NCBI GenBank assembly: GCA_964630595.1
Contig: CAZVVT010000001.1
Location: 580,760-644,759 of the forward strand
DNA from: CAZVVT01 sp964630595
GTDB lineage: Bacteria; Chlamydiota; Chlamydiia; Chlamydiales; VFKH01
Length of the DNA stretch: 64,000 bases
Direction of reading: 5' to 3'
Below the pieces are notes generated by a model that was not told where the DNA came from, searched no databases, and saw only the letters and a program-made list of their open reading frames with translations. Shown here piece by piece: positions 1 to 7,607 of this stretch (its first letter is position 1; each line of letters starts with the position of its first letter). The translations under genes and the position numbers were made by a program.

Positions 1-2
1 CC

Positions 3-86
3 TTGCTCGAAACTCTGGGGCTCACAACTCATCGGTCTTTGAATCAAGTCCACTCTACGCAACAGATTTTTCAACACAGCAAATGA
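3..86 (+). pseudogene. C-terminal tail of a gene entering from the left, or a remnant
   Basis: An open frame enters from the window edge and reads LLETLGLTT, then a run of 18 other residues to a TGA at 84-86. The same nine residues recur just before the stop at 712-747, with every nucleotide difference at a third codon position. The real parent gene lies outside the window and cannot be identified. Whether this is the true end of an intact gene or a decayed copy cannot be decided here. Confidence 0.4.
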
Positions 87-194
87 ACACCCCCGCTTGC
101 ACTCCTATTCACTGCAATATCACTTACAAACCTGAGTTTTGGGCCAAACAACACCCCACATTATCGACAAACAAATTTTGCGAAGGAAAATATA

Positions 195-698
195 ATGGGA
201 GATTACGCGGTTGTGCAGAAACCTGCTATATTGGTGATAGGAATCGCTTGTCGAACATCTAACGCATCAGAAGATGGGCCCCAAGATATTCCAAAGCTCT
301 GGGGAAGATTTTACAACAAAGGCATTATTCATCAAATTCCAAACAAAGTTTCTAATGAAGTCATCGCTCTATACTGTGACTACGAAGGCGATCATACTCA
401 GCCGTATTCAGTAGTAATCGGTTGCCCTGTTAGCTCACTTGATACAATTCCCACAGGAATGGTTGGGAAAACTATTCCTGCAAGTTCCTATGCCGTCTTC
501 CGCGCAATTGGGGAATATCCCGCAAGCTTAATTGAAACCTGGGGAAATATTTGGAAGCACCCTGATTTACATCGTACGTATACCGGTGACTTTGAACTGT
601 ATGGCCATAAATTCGCATCAGAAGCCATCAAAGAGCTGGAGGTCTATATTGCTGTTCCCGAGGACGCCTCACCCAACCACACACAATCCAAACTATGA
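195..698 (+). CDS. GyrI-like / AraC-type effector-binding domain protein
   Basis: This 167-residue protein looks like a stand-alone effector-binding domain of the GyrI-like / AraC C-terminal family, which binds small ligands and often acts in transcription or drug response. Seen in the sequence: an opening beta strand (PAILVIGIACRT), a central IPKLWGRFYN helix, a VIALYCDYEGDH strand, a VIGCPV strand, and a closing half with AVFRAIGEYPASLIETWGNIW and ELYGHKF, matching the order of that fold. There is no DNA-binding domain. The ATG is preceded by GAAGGAAAA, a plausible ribosome site. Its base composition is lower in GC than the bio genes downstream, and it sits between two copies of the same gene tail, so it may have been acquired. 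The family call is by eye. Confidence 0.6.
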   Translation: MGDYAVVQKPAILVIGIACRTSNASEDGPQDIPKLWGRFYNKGIIHQIPNKVSNEVIALYCDYEGDHTQPYSVVIGCPVSSLDTIPTGMVGKTIPASSYAVFRAIGEYPASLIETWGNIWKHPDLHRTYTGDFELYGHKFASEAIKELEVYIAVPEDASPNHTQSKL

Positions 699-711
699 TG
701 ACGATGTCGGC

Positions 712-747
712 TTGCTCGAAACACTTGGACTCACGACTAGCCGTTAG
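712..747 (+). pseudogene. Second copy of the LLETLGLTT gene tail
   Basis: Eleven codons reading LLETLGLTTSR end in TAG at 745-747. The first nine residues equal those at positions 3-29, with four nucleotide differences, all synonymous. The reading frame upstream runs into the effector-binding gene in another frame and carries no recognisable protein, so this is best read as the 3' end of a lost paralogue or a transferred orthologue. Confidence 0.45.
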
Positions 748-771
748 GTTATAGGGATTCCCGAGGTATAG

Positions 772-1728
772 ATGGCAGCAGCAGGTGGGGCAGCTTCGGG
801 AGCTGGGGGCTTTGATCGGACACAGACGGAGCTTCTTAAGCTTCAGGATTCAGGTCATGTCTTGGGAAGGCACAAGGTCTCTCGTGTTGTGGTTGCTATA
901 GCAAGAGAATCTCTTGAGTCGGGTGCCACTCCTTACGAGAAGGTGCCTGATGCGGAGGTGCGGGAGATGCTACGGTCTTTTCGTGAATTAAGGCCTGACG
1001 CCAGCGGTCCCATTGACGCTATTTTGGCTCGGATAAAAGCTCCTCAAACGCCTTCTGCAAGCAAACGTCTTCCCAAAGACGTCATCGGTGAAATCGGAGC
1101 GATACTTGGGGCCAAAGAGGTTCAAGAGCGCTTCATTGAGGCTGGCGAAGAGGATAATGCTGAGGTTCTGCAGTTTCTTTGGCAAAATTTCCAAGACCAA
1201 TTAGATGATGCCACTATCCAAAAGGTCTTTAATGGTGCCGTTGAACGGGGACGCACCCATGTTTTACGATGGTTTGGAGACATTCCAGAGCTTTTAAATC
1301 GCTTGGGTAATGACAAAATCAGGCAAGCCTTCCGCTCTGTCTTAGCCGATACGCCGTGGACACTAGGTGCTCTAAAAGGTTTCGCTCATCCAGCCATTGT
1401 TCCTCGCCTGGATCCCTTTTGGATCCGAATGATGTTCACAAGTGCTGCAAATGTGGATAAGAGAGAAACCGTAAAGTGGTTTTGCAATACCCCCATCTTC
1501 GCTGCTCACCTCGATACAGGCCCCGATGATGATCTGATTCGAAACACTTTTCAATACGCTGCGGAATTTGGACGCCTCCCTATTGTGAAGGAGATTCATG
1601 CGCATTTTGCGGCGTGCCTAAATATGCGCACGATCAGAGAGTCTCTCTACCGTGCGAAGCAGAATGGTCACACCGATATGGTGCAATGGCTTCGCACCAC
1701 TTTCCGAGAGCTTGAATTTCAGGGCTAA
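772..1728 (+). CDS. Ankyrin-like repeat protein, candidate effector
   Basis: A 318-residue protein with an alanine/glycine-rich N-terminus (MAAAGGAASGAGG) and no hydrophobic signal peptide. From residue 117 to the end I see six tandem units of 32-38 residues, starting near 117, 149, 183, 218, 256 and 288. Their loose consensus is I(R/Q)xxFxxAxxxGxxxVxxWF. The helix-turn-helix pattern (for example AKQNGHTDMVQWL) resembles degenerate ankyrin repeats, which mediate protein binding and are common in secreted proteins of intracellular bacteria. Residues 99-112 (RLPKDVIGEIGAIL) faintly resemble the start of an F-box, which is weak. A GAGG ribosome site lies before the ATG. Low GC and position between a duplicated tail and the bio operon suggest an accessory gene. 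Confidence 0.55.
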   Translation: MAAAGGAASGAGGFDRTQTELLKLQDSGHVLGRHKVSRVVVAIARESLESGATPYEKVPDAEVREMLRSFRELRPDASGPIDAILARIKAPQTPSASKRLPKDVIGEIGAILGAKEVQERFIEAGEEDNAEVLQFLWQNFQDQLDDATIQKVFNGAVERGRTHVLRWFGDIPELLNRLGNDKIRQAFRSVLADTPWTLGALKGFAHPAIVPRLDPFWIRMMFTSAANVDKRETVKWFCNTPIFAAHLDTGPDDDLIRNTFQYAAEFGRLPIVKEIHAHFAACLNMRTIRESLYRAKQNGHTDMVQWLRTTFRELEFQG

Positions 1729-1798
1729 TCCTTTTAGGGAATATTTTCACTAACCAATTGTTCTACATGCTACCCTTCTGCTCTCAGAATCAGGTGTA

Positions 1799-2797
1799 AT
1801 GGACTTTCTTTTAGATCGACTTCAAGCGCGCGGCGCACTGAGAAGACGCCTTGTTGCACCGCAGCAAGGATTTGTTGATTTTGCCTCGAACGATTACTTA
1901 GGCCTCGCTAAGCGCGCTCACGCACCCCTACAAGGTTCGACAGGCTCGCGTCTGCTCACCGGCAACCAGAAAAAGTTTGAGGAGGTCGAAGAGCGCATTG
2001 CGCACTACTTCGGCGCGGAAAGCGCCCTCATCTACAGCGCCGGCTACACTGCCAACCTCGGCCTGATTTCGTGTGTTGCGCAAGAAGGAGACGCCATCTT
2101 CTTCGACACCGAGGCACACGCCTCCATCCACGACGGCATCGCTCTTTCGAAAGCCGCCGCCTACCCCTTTCGCCACAACGATCTTGCGCATCTCGAAGAG
2201 CGCCTCAAGATTTCCGCGCACCAACGCTTCGTTCTTGTCGAGTCGCTCTACTCCATCAGCGGCGACTTCGCTCCGCTCGTAGAGCTGCACGCGCTGTGCG
2301 AGCGCTACGGCGCTCATCTCATCGTCGACGAAGCGCACACCTCCGGCCTCTACGACTGCCCCATTCAGCCCTTTGCACGCATGATCGGCTTCGGCAAAGC
2401 ATTCGGCTTTCATGGCGCCGCCATCGTCGGCAGCGCACTACTCAAAGAGTACCTCATCAACTTCTCGCGCAGCTTGATCTACTCCACAGCGCCCTCCTTT
2501 TTCCATGTCATTGGCGATCTTCTTACCATCGACCTCGCCCCTTTGCGCGCACAACTCTTCTCCCTCTGCCGTTCACCGATCATCCCCATCTACGTGGACG
2601 ATCCTCGCGCGCTCTCTGCAGAGCTAGCACGAGAAGGCTTTGACATTCGCCCCATTCTCTCTCCCACGACACGCAAACCCTGTTTGCGCCTCGTAGTTCA
2701 CGCCTTTAACACCCCAGAACAGATCCAATCCCTCAAAACATGTCTCCAAAAATTGTGGTCGCCGGCATTGGCACAGATGTCGGAAAGACTCTTGTAG
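1799..2797 (+). CDS. bioF: 8-amino-7-oxononanoate synthase
   Basis: PLP-dependent enzyme condensing pimeloyl-ACP/CoA with L-alanine, the first dedicated step of the biotin ring pathway. Visible landmarks: FASNDYLGL near residue 28, GSTGSRLLTGN, the HASIHDG motif near 107, DEAHTSG (D177 expected to contact the pyridine nitrogen) and IGFGKAFGFHG with K200 as the Schiff-base lysine. At 332 residues it is about 50 shorter than usual, mostly because the N-terminal arm is missing. It heads a tight F-D-A operon, and its last 58 nt overlap bioD. No bioB, bioC, bioH, bioW, bioI or bioZ is visible in this window. A 2-amino-3-ketobutyrate ligase is the nearest alternative, but the neighbours make BioF clear. 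Confidence 0.92.
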   Translation: MDFLLDRLQARGALRRRLVAPQQGFVDFASNDYLGLAKRAHAPLQGSTGSRLLTGNQKKFEEVEERIAHYFGAESALIYSAGYTANLGLISCVAQEGDAIFFDTEAHASIHDGIALSKAAAYPFRHNDLAHLEERLKISAHQRFVLVESLYSISGDFAPLVELHALCERYGAHLIVDEAHTSGLYDCPIQPFARMIGFGKAFGFHGAAIVGSALLKEYLINFSRSLIYSTAPSFFHVIGDLLTIDLAPLRAQLFSLCRSPIIPIYVDDPRALSAELAREGFDIRPILSPTTRKPCLRLVVHAFNTPEQIQSLKTCLQKLWSPALAQMSERLL

Positions 2798-3312
2798 CTG
2801 CACTCATCGCGCGCAAATTGGGCTATTCGTACTGGAAGCCCATTCAGTGCGGCCTGCCCAAAGATAGCGACTTCGTGAAGGAGTTCGCCCCCGTAATCCC
2901 CGAAGCCTACTGCTTGCAAACGCCCTGCAGCCCACACGAAGCCGCTGCACGCGAAGGAGTTGTCTTCGGCGATCTGCGGGCGCCCAACATTCCGCTCGTC
3001 ATTGAACCAGCCGGCGGACTCATGGTGCCCATCGACCACCGCCTCTTCATCGATCTCGACTGGGACGCTGAATGGGTGCTCGTCTCGCGCTACTACTTGG
3101 GCTCCATCAACCACACACTGCTTTCCGCTCACCTTTTGCGCAGCCGCGGCGTGCGCGTTAAGGGCATTGTCTTCAACGGCATGGAAAATCCCTACACGAA
3201 AAAGGCCATTCTAGCTCAATCTGGACTCACAGAACTTTTTTCGATACCCGAAATTAATGGACCTATTAACGCGCGACTTCCAGAGTTGCTGGCATCCGTT
3301 CGCCTCAGCTAA
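2740..3312 (+). CDS. bioD: Dethiobiotin synthetase
   Basis: ATP-dependent carboxylase closing the ureido ring of dethiobiotin. The N-terminus carries the P-loop GIGTDVGKT, followed by YWKPIQCG (the substrate lysine region, KPIQ) and EPAGGLMVP, the BioD signature for the second metal/substrate loop. The protein has 190 residues, slightly under the usual 220. The start is fixed because the P-loop follows within ten residues, so the 58-nt overlap with the end of bioF is real. The last 56 nt overlap bioA. Confidence 0.92.
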   Translation: MSPKIVVAGIGTDVGKTLVAALIARKLGYSYWKPIQCGLPKDSDFVKEFAPVIPEAYCLQTPCSPHEAAAREGVVFGDLRAPNIPLVIEPAGGLMVPIDHRLFIDLDWDAEWVLVSRYYLGSINHTLLSAHLLRSRGVRVKGIVFNGMENPYTKKAILAQSGLTELFSIPEINGPINARLPELLASVRLS

Positions 3313-4435
3313 CGACCACTACTTGCCCGTCGTTGCCGCGGAGGGCGAGTGGCTCATCGCCGAAGGCGGACAGCGCTACCTCGATGCCACCTCCTCATGG
3401 TGGTGCAATCTGCACGGCCACTGCCATCCCCACATCGTGCAGGCCATCGCCACCCAAGCCGCCACTCTCGACCACGTTCTCTTCGGCAGCGCCACACATC
3501 CACAAGCCGTGCGCCTCGCAGAACGGCTTCTTGCGCTCACCGGCTTCGACAAGGTCTTCTTCTCCGACAATGGATCGACAGCGGTTGAATCAGCACTGAA
3601 GATGGCCATCCAATCCTCCAAACGCCGAGGGCCCATCCTCACGCTGAAAAACAGCTACCACGGCGACACCTTCGGATCGATGTCAGTGGCAAAGAGCGCC
3701 TTCCACACTCCCTTCGCCCCGTACTGCTTTCCCACCATCGCACTCGACCCCGCTCATCTCGATCTCACTCCTTATCTAGATCAAGAGCCCCTTCTCTTCA
3801 TCTATGAGCCCGCCATCCAGGGCGCTGCCGGCATGCGCCCTTATTCCACGATTGCTCTCGACGAAATCATCGGCCAATGCCGTCGCTGGGGCATTCTCAC
3901 CATCGCCGACGAGGTAATGACAGGCTTTGGTCGCACCGGCCCTCTCTTCGTCTCCTCTGCTTTGCGCCACCAGCCGGACTTTCTCTGCCTCTCGAAGGGA
4001 ATCACAGGGGGCACGCTGCCCATGGCCGCCACACTCACCTCCAACGCCATTTTCCGCTCCATCGACCGCTTCCTGCACGGCCACACCTACACGGCCAACC
4101 CCATTGCGTGCGCCGCCGCCAACGCCAGCCTCGACCTCCTCGCGGGCTCTAACCGCACCCACATCGAGCAGGCCTTCCAACGCCTCAAAACGCTGAAGGC
4201 GCCGCGCGTAACCGTCCTCGGCACCATCGCTGCCATCGAACTGCCCTCCTCCGCCGGTGTTGTCGACCACTTCCTCCAGCGCGGCATTTTAGTGCGCCCG
4301 CTGGGCAATGTACTCTACTTCATGCCCCCCTACTGCATTAGCGACGAAGCCCTTAACCTCCTGATCGAAGCTGTTTATGAACTCCCTGCTCTCCAAAATC
4401 GCCGCCAACCCTCAGCTGCATATTCGCTGGCTTAA
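3257..4435 (+). CDS. bioA: Adenosylmethionine-8-amino-7-oxononanoate aminotransferase
   Basis: Class III PLP aminotransferase converting 8-amino-7-oxononanoate to 7,8-diaminopelargonate. The N-terminal WHPF motif (residues 12-15) is typical of BioA. SSWWCNLHGH, the D218 motif ADEVMTGFGRTG and the Schiff-base lysine K247 in LSKGITGG are all visible. With 392 residues it is near normal but ends early. The start lies inside bioD (56-nt overlap), and its 3' end overlaps the ferritin-like gene by 59 nt. Confidence 0.93.
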   Translation: MDLLTRDFQSCWHPFASANDHYLPVVAAEGEWLIAEGGQRYLDATSSWWCNLHGHCHPHIVQAIATQAATLDHVLFGSATHPQAVRLAERLLALTGFDKVFFSDNGSTAVESALKMAIQSSKRRGPILTLKNSYHGDTFGSMSVAKSAFHTPFAPYCFPTIALDPAHLDLTPYLDQEPLLFIYEPAIQGAAGMRPYSTIALDEIIGQCRRWGILTIADEVMTGFGRTGPLFVSSALRHQPDFLCLSKGITGGTLPMAATLTSNAIFRSIDRFLHGHTYTANPIACAAANASLDLLAGSNRTHIEQAFQRLKTLKAPRVTVLGTIAAIELPSSAGVVDHFLQRGILVRPLGNVLYFMPPYCISDEALNLLIEAVYELPALQNRRQPSAAYSLA

Positions 4436-4958
4436 CACCCTCTCGTACTTGGAGAATTGCGGCGCGCGCAAAATTGCCGCCTGCCAACACTCCACTAAAG
4501 TACAGCGAGAAATGCTCAAGCACGCCGCGGAGGAGTTTCGCCACGCCTTCCACCTCAAAGAACAGATCCGCAAACTGACCACCCACCCACCCATCGACTA
4601 CAGCCCCGATACAATGCTGGGCGCAAGCGCCAGCTTGCAGTACCTCAATCGCCTCGACATCGAAGTCTGCCGCTTCCTGAAAGCCAATGGCTACAGTCCC
4701 ATTCGCGATATTGCCTACCTTTTAGTGACCTATGCCATTGAGCTGAGAGCAGATGCGCTCTATCCCGAGTACCACAAGGCGCTGAAGTCAACGAAGTCAA
4801 CCGTCACGGTCAAATCCATCATGCTGGAGGAAGAAGAGCACCTGCGTGAGATGGAGGAGCAGCTCAAAGCCTATCCCGAATCCCTCAAAAAGATGGCCAT
4901 TGATCTGGAAGCCACCCTCTTTGAAAATTGGTTGCGCAGCATAGAGGCTACCCTTTAA
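4377..4958 (+). CDS. Ferritin-like di-iron protein coupled to the biotin operon
   Basis: A 193-residue all-helical protein whose carboxylate/histidine pattern matches a ferritin-like di-iron site: E26 (YLENCG) in helix A, E53-x-x-H56 in helix B, E122 (YAIELRA) in helix C and E152-x-x-H155 in helix D. That is the E, ExxH, E, ExxH order used by di-iron oxidases, hydroxylases and rubrerythrins. It lacks the cysteines of rubredoxin and has no signal peptide. It is not the heme-oxygenase-fold CADD protein of Chlamydia, whose metal ligands are arranged differently. The gene overlaps bioA by 59 nt, the same arrangement as bioF/bioD and bioD/bioA, so it is probably translated with them. My inference is an oxidative step in biotin synthesis, possibly making or cleaving the pimeloyl precursor. 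The fold is fairly sure; the role is a hypothesis. Confidence 0.6.
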   Translation: MNSLLSKIAANPQLHIRWLNTLSYLENCGARKIAACQHSTKVQREMLKHAAEEFRHAFHLKEQIRKLTTHPPIDYSPDTMLGASASLQYLNRLDIEVCRFLKANGYSPIRDIAYLLVTYAIELRADALYPEYHKALKSTKSTVTVKSIMLEEEEHLREMEEQLKAYPESLKKMAIDLEATLFENWLRSIEATL

Positions 4959-4967
4959 AGTGGTGGT

Positions 4968-5402
4968 GTGATGGACTTTACAAAACTTCAGCAAGATCTC
5001 GCCGAAATTTTAGAGGAAGTGAAGAGGACTCTTCAACTTCCCATCGATGCCAAAGGCAATCTGCAACCCGGCGCTAGTCTCACTCTGGAAGATCTCGAAA
5101 AACTCCTGAGTCGCACGCAGGGCATGGTCGATCAGCTCAACAGCCGCGCCGAAGCGGTCGCAAAAGAGTCCGGCATGACCCGCGAAGAGATGGCGGAAAA
5201 GCTCAAAGATCCTAAAAACTTCTCTCCCGAAGAGTGGCAAACTCTCCAGGCGATGAAGAAACAGGTCGAGCAGTTCCAGAACATGCTCAAGCGTACCGTC
5301 GTGATGCAAGGCGATGAAAAGCGTATCTCTCACGAACGCGAGCGCCTCAAACAGACCGGCAACCCCGAAATCCTGAAGCAAAAAAGCTGGATGAAACTGT
5401 AA
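4968..5402 (+). CDS. Hypothetical coiled-coil protein
   Basis: I do not recognise this 144-residue protein. It is hydrophilic, rich in Glu, Lys and Gln, and predicted helical, with heptad-like stretches at about residues 1-25, 40-70 and 90-115, so a coiled-coil or helical-bundle structure is likely. It has no cysteines, no signal peptide and no membrane segment. Translation may begin at GTG 4968 or the adjacent ATG 4971; a GGTGGTG stretch just upstream could serve as a weak ribosome site. It follows the ferritin-like gene by 9 nt and probably shares its transcript. Confidence 0.55.
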   Translation: MMDFTKLQQDLAEILEEVKRTLQLPIDAKGNLQPGASLTLEDLEKLLSRTQGMVDQLNSRAEAVAKESGMTREEMAEKLKDPKNFSPEEWQTLQAMKKQVEQFQNMLKRTVVMQGDEKRISHERERLKQTGNPEILKQKSWMKL

Positions 5403-5459
5403 TTATTTACGGTTTCTTTTTTCTTTGTAGTTCCCTATTCTTGCCACCTCGATTAGTTC

Positions 5460-7607
5460 ATGCTTCGACGTTGGCTTCTTCTATTTCTGCTTCCCCTGAC
5501 GATCTTTTCCGATACCTGCATGGAAGAACTCATGCGCGATTTGAAAACGGTCGAGTGTGTGGAAGAGCGATCACGTTCTGATCGCTTGCCGTTGATCTAT
5601 AACTACTACGGTCAAGTCGGTACACTCGCCCTGCCCTCTGCGCGCGCGGCCCGCATGGGTGAATTGACGGGTGGTTACACCTACCTCTATCCCTACCACG
5701 ACTACTTCATGACGATGCAGTTCTTCGAACGCATGGAGCTGTCGGGCATCTACCGCGTCTTCAGCGGTATGCAAGATGACTTGTTGAGCCCCTTGGGTTT
5801 TGGCGACTTTTCAGACAAGGGAGCCAGCGTCAAATTCAACTTCATGTTGCCCGAAGATACCGGCTTTGTGCTGCCGGGCATTGCCGTCGGTGTGAATGAC
5901 TTTTTGGGCACCGATCGCTTCTTCGGTCAGTATGTTGTCGCCACGCAAGTTCTGCCCGACCTCAACACGGAGATTTCGGCCGGTATCGGCTTTGGTTATT
6001 TGCACGGCATTTTTGGATCAGCGGCCATCACACCCATGCGCACCTGGTGCTGGCCGTGGAATACGCTCACCTTCATCGGGGAATATGACCCCATCGACTA
6101 CGAAGCGGTAGAGCCGCACCTGCGTGGACGCAAAAAGAGCTCGAAATCCAACTTCGGCGCACAATGGGGTTGGAACCGTTGGCTACGCTTCGCTGTATCG
6201 CGCTGGCGCGGCGAGGTGACGACGATTTCGGGATCGTTGACGTGGGACATTGGAACCACACAAGGCTTCTTCCCCAAAGTCAAAAACCCTTGCCAGTACA
6301 CTGCGCCCGCCAACAAACAGGCGATGGGGCGCATCAGGCCCAAGCGCAGTGTGATCGAAGAGATCGGCTTTGCTTTAGATACTCAAGGCTTCATTTTGAT
6401 GGAGGCCACGCTCGAGCCAGGCTGCCAAAGCGGACGCAAGCACCTGCGCCTTGTCGTCATCAACGAGCAATGGCGCGATGAATGCGAAGTGCACCAGCGC
6501 CTAGCCAGCCTGCTCGCCTTTGCCACGCCTAGCAACATCGAGACGGTGACGGTAGTTCTCGATGCCGACAGCATTAAGTGCCAACAGTACACCTTTCGCC
6601 AGCATGACTTAACGCTCTACACCTGCGGCAAACTCTCTGCAGCGGAACTGCGCGTACTCTCACCGATGAGCGAGGTGACCTGTCCCGGGCCTTGCGCAGA
6701 AACACTCTTCAAGAAAAAAGAATTGGTCTTTGATTGGGGCCTGCGCCCACGCTTTAGAACCTTCTTCGGCGCTGCGCAGGGCAAATTCAAATACGCGCTC
6801 GACTTGATCTTCCCGATGGAGGGGTACATCTGGAATGACCTCTACTGGCGCTTTGTTCCCGGCTGGACGCCGCTCTCCACAGCGCAAGGACTGGGCTCGT
6901 ATGATATTCTCAACCCCTCACGTCTGCTCAACGTTCACAGCGACTTAATCCTCTACTACCAAAAGAGGGACTTCCGCGTGGAGCAGGCCTTCTTGCAACA
7001 GGCCCTCAACCTACACCCCGCGCTCTACTTCCGCGCAACGGCGGGTATCGTCGACATTGCCTACGCAGGCTTGGGCTCTGAGCTGCTCTACTACCCGGTC
7101 AATTCAAAATGGGCTCTGGGTCTAGAAGGGGGCGTCTGGCGCAAGCGCGCCTACAGCGGTTGGGGCTTCCAAAGCAAACTGCGCAAGTTTCCTCCCGGAG
7201 GCATCATCGCCTCCGCCAGCCAAGCCGAGTGGTTCTCCTATAATGTGCTCCCTGAGTACTTCCTCGACCTCTATTACGGTTTTGACTTTGCTCCGCTCAG
7301 CGTCAAGTTCAGCCTCGGCCAATTTATGGCGGGTGACTTTGGACTGAAAACCGAGCTCTTCCGCTACTTCCCCAGCGGCCTACGCCTTTCGCTCTGGTAC
7401 ACCGTCACGAACGGCAATGATAAGGTCAACGGCACGACCTACCATGACAAGGGCATCTCCTTCTCGATGCCGCTCGACATCATCTTCAAAGAGACATCGC
7501 GCATCCGCTTCGGCTACGCCATGTCGGCTTGGCTGCGCGACGTAGGCTACCGCCTCGACTTCGGTCGCCCCCTCTACCCCACCATCTATGAAGAGCGTCA
7601 CTATTAA
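5460..7607 (+). CDS. YjbH-like outer-membrane beta-barrel protein
   Basis: A 715-residue exported protein with a clear signal peptide (residues 1-17, LLLFLLPLTIFS). It resembles YjbH, an outer-membrane protein tied to exopolysaccharide export in proteobacteria. Matching segments include VAVGVND-type and GIGFGYLHG strands in the first half, then AGLGSELLYYPVNSKWALG, SLGQFMAGDFG and a KGISFSMPLDI strand near the end. The middle (about residues 300-400) is a soluble insert with many cysteines. It ends in HY rather than the common terminal Phe. Its last 20 nt overlap aroA, so it heads the aro operon, though no functional link is obvious. Chlamydiae are not known for exopolysaccharide, so the role here is open. 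Confidence 0.65.
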   Translation: MLRRWLLLFLLPLTIFSDTCMEELMRDLKTVECVEERSRSDRLPLIYNYYGQVGTLALPSARAARMGELTGGYTYLYPYHDYFMTMQFFERMELSGIYRVFSGMQDDLLSPLGFGDFSDKGASVKFNFMLPEDTGFVLPGIAVGVNDFLGTDRFFGQYVVATQVLPDLNTEISAGIGFGYLHGIFGSAAITPMRTWCWPWNTLTFIGEYDPIDYEAVEPHLRGRKKSSKSNFGAQWGWNRWLRFAVSRWRGEVTTISGSLTWDIGTTQGFFPKVKNPCQYTAPANKQAMGRIRPKRSVIEEIGFALDTQGFILMEATLEPGCQSGRKHLRLVVINEQWRDECEVHQRLASLLAFATPSNIETVTVVLDADSIKCQQYTFRQHDLTLYTCGKLSAAELRVLSPMSEVTCPGPCAETLFKKKELVFDWGLRPRFRTFFGAAQGKFKYALDLIFPMEGYIWNDLYWRFVPGWTPLSTAQGLGSYDILNPSRLLNVHSDLILYYQKRDFRVEQAFLQQALNLHPALYFRATAGIVDIAYAGLGSELLYYPVNSKWALGLEGGVWRKRAYSGWGFQSKLRKFPPGGIIASASQAEWFSYNVLPEYFLDLYYGFDFAPLSVKFSLGQFMAGDFGLKTELFRYFPSGLRLSLWYTVTNGNDKVNGTTYHDKGISFSMPLDIIFKETSRIRFGYAMSAWLRDVGYRLDFGRPLYPTIYEERHY

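Noticed and set aside
43..56. TCAAGTCCACTCT near the left edge as a second terminator
   Set aside because: Only one arm of the 53429-53460 stem is present, with no partner nearby.
2071..2643. Arg-rich frame inside bioF
   Set aside because: A GC-rich shadow of the conserved BioF frame with no family features. Similar frames inside aroA, aroC, thyX and recB were dropped for the same reason.
4377..4958. Identification of the ferritin-like gene as CADD (pABA synthase)
   Set aside because: The ExxH spacing and sequence do not match the heme-oxygenase-like fold of CADD; the helix ligands follow the ferritin order instead.
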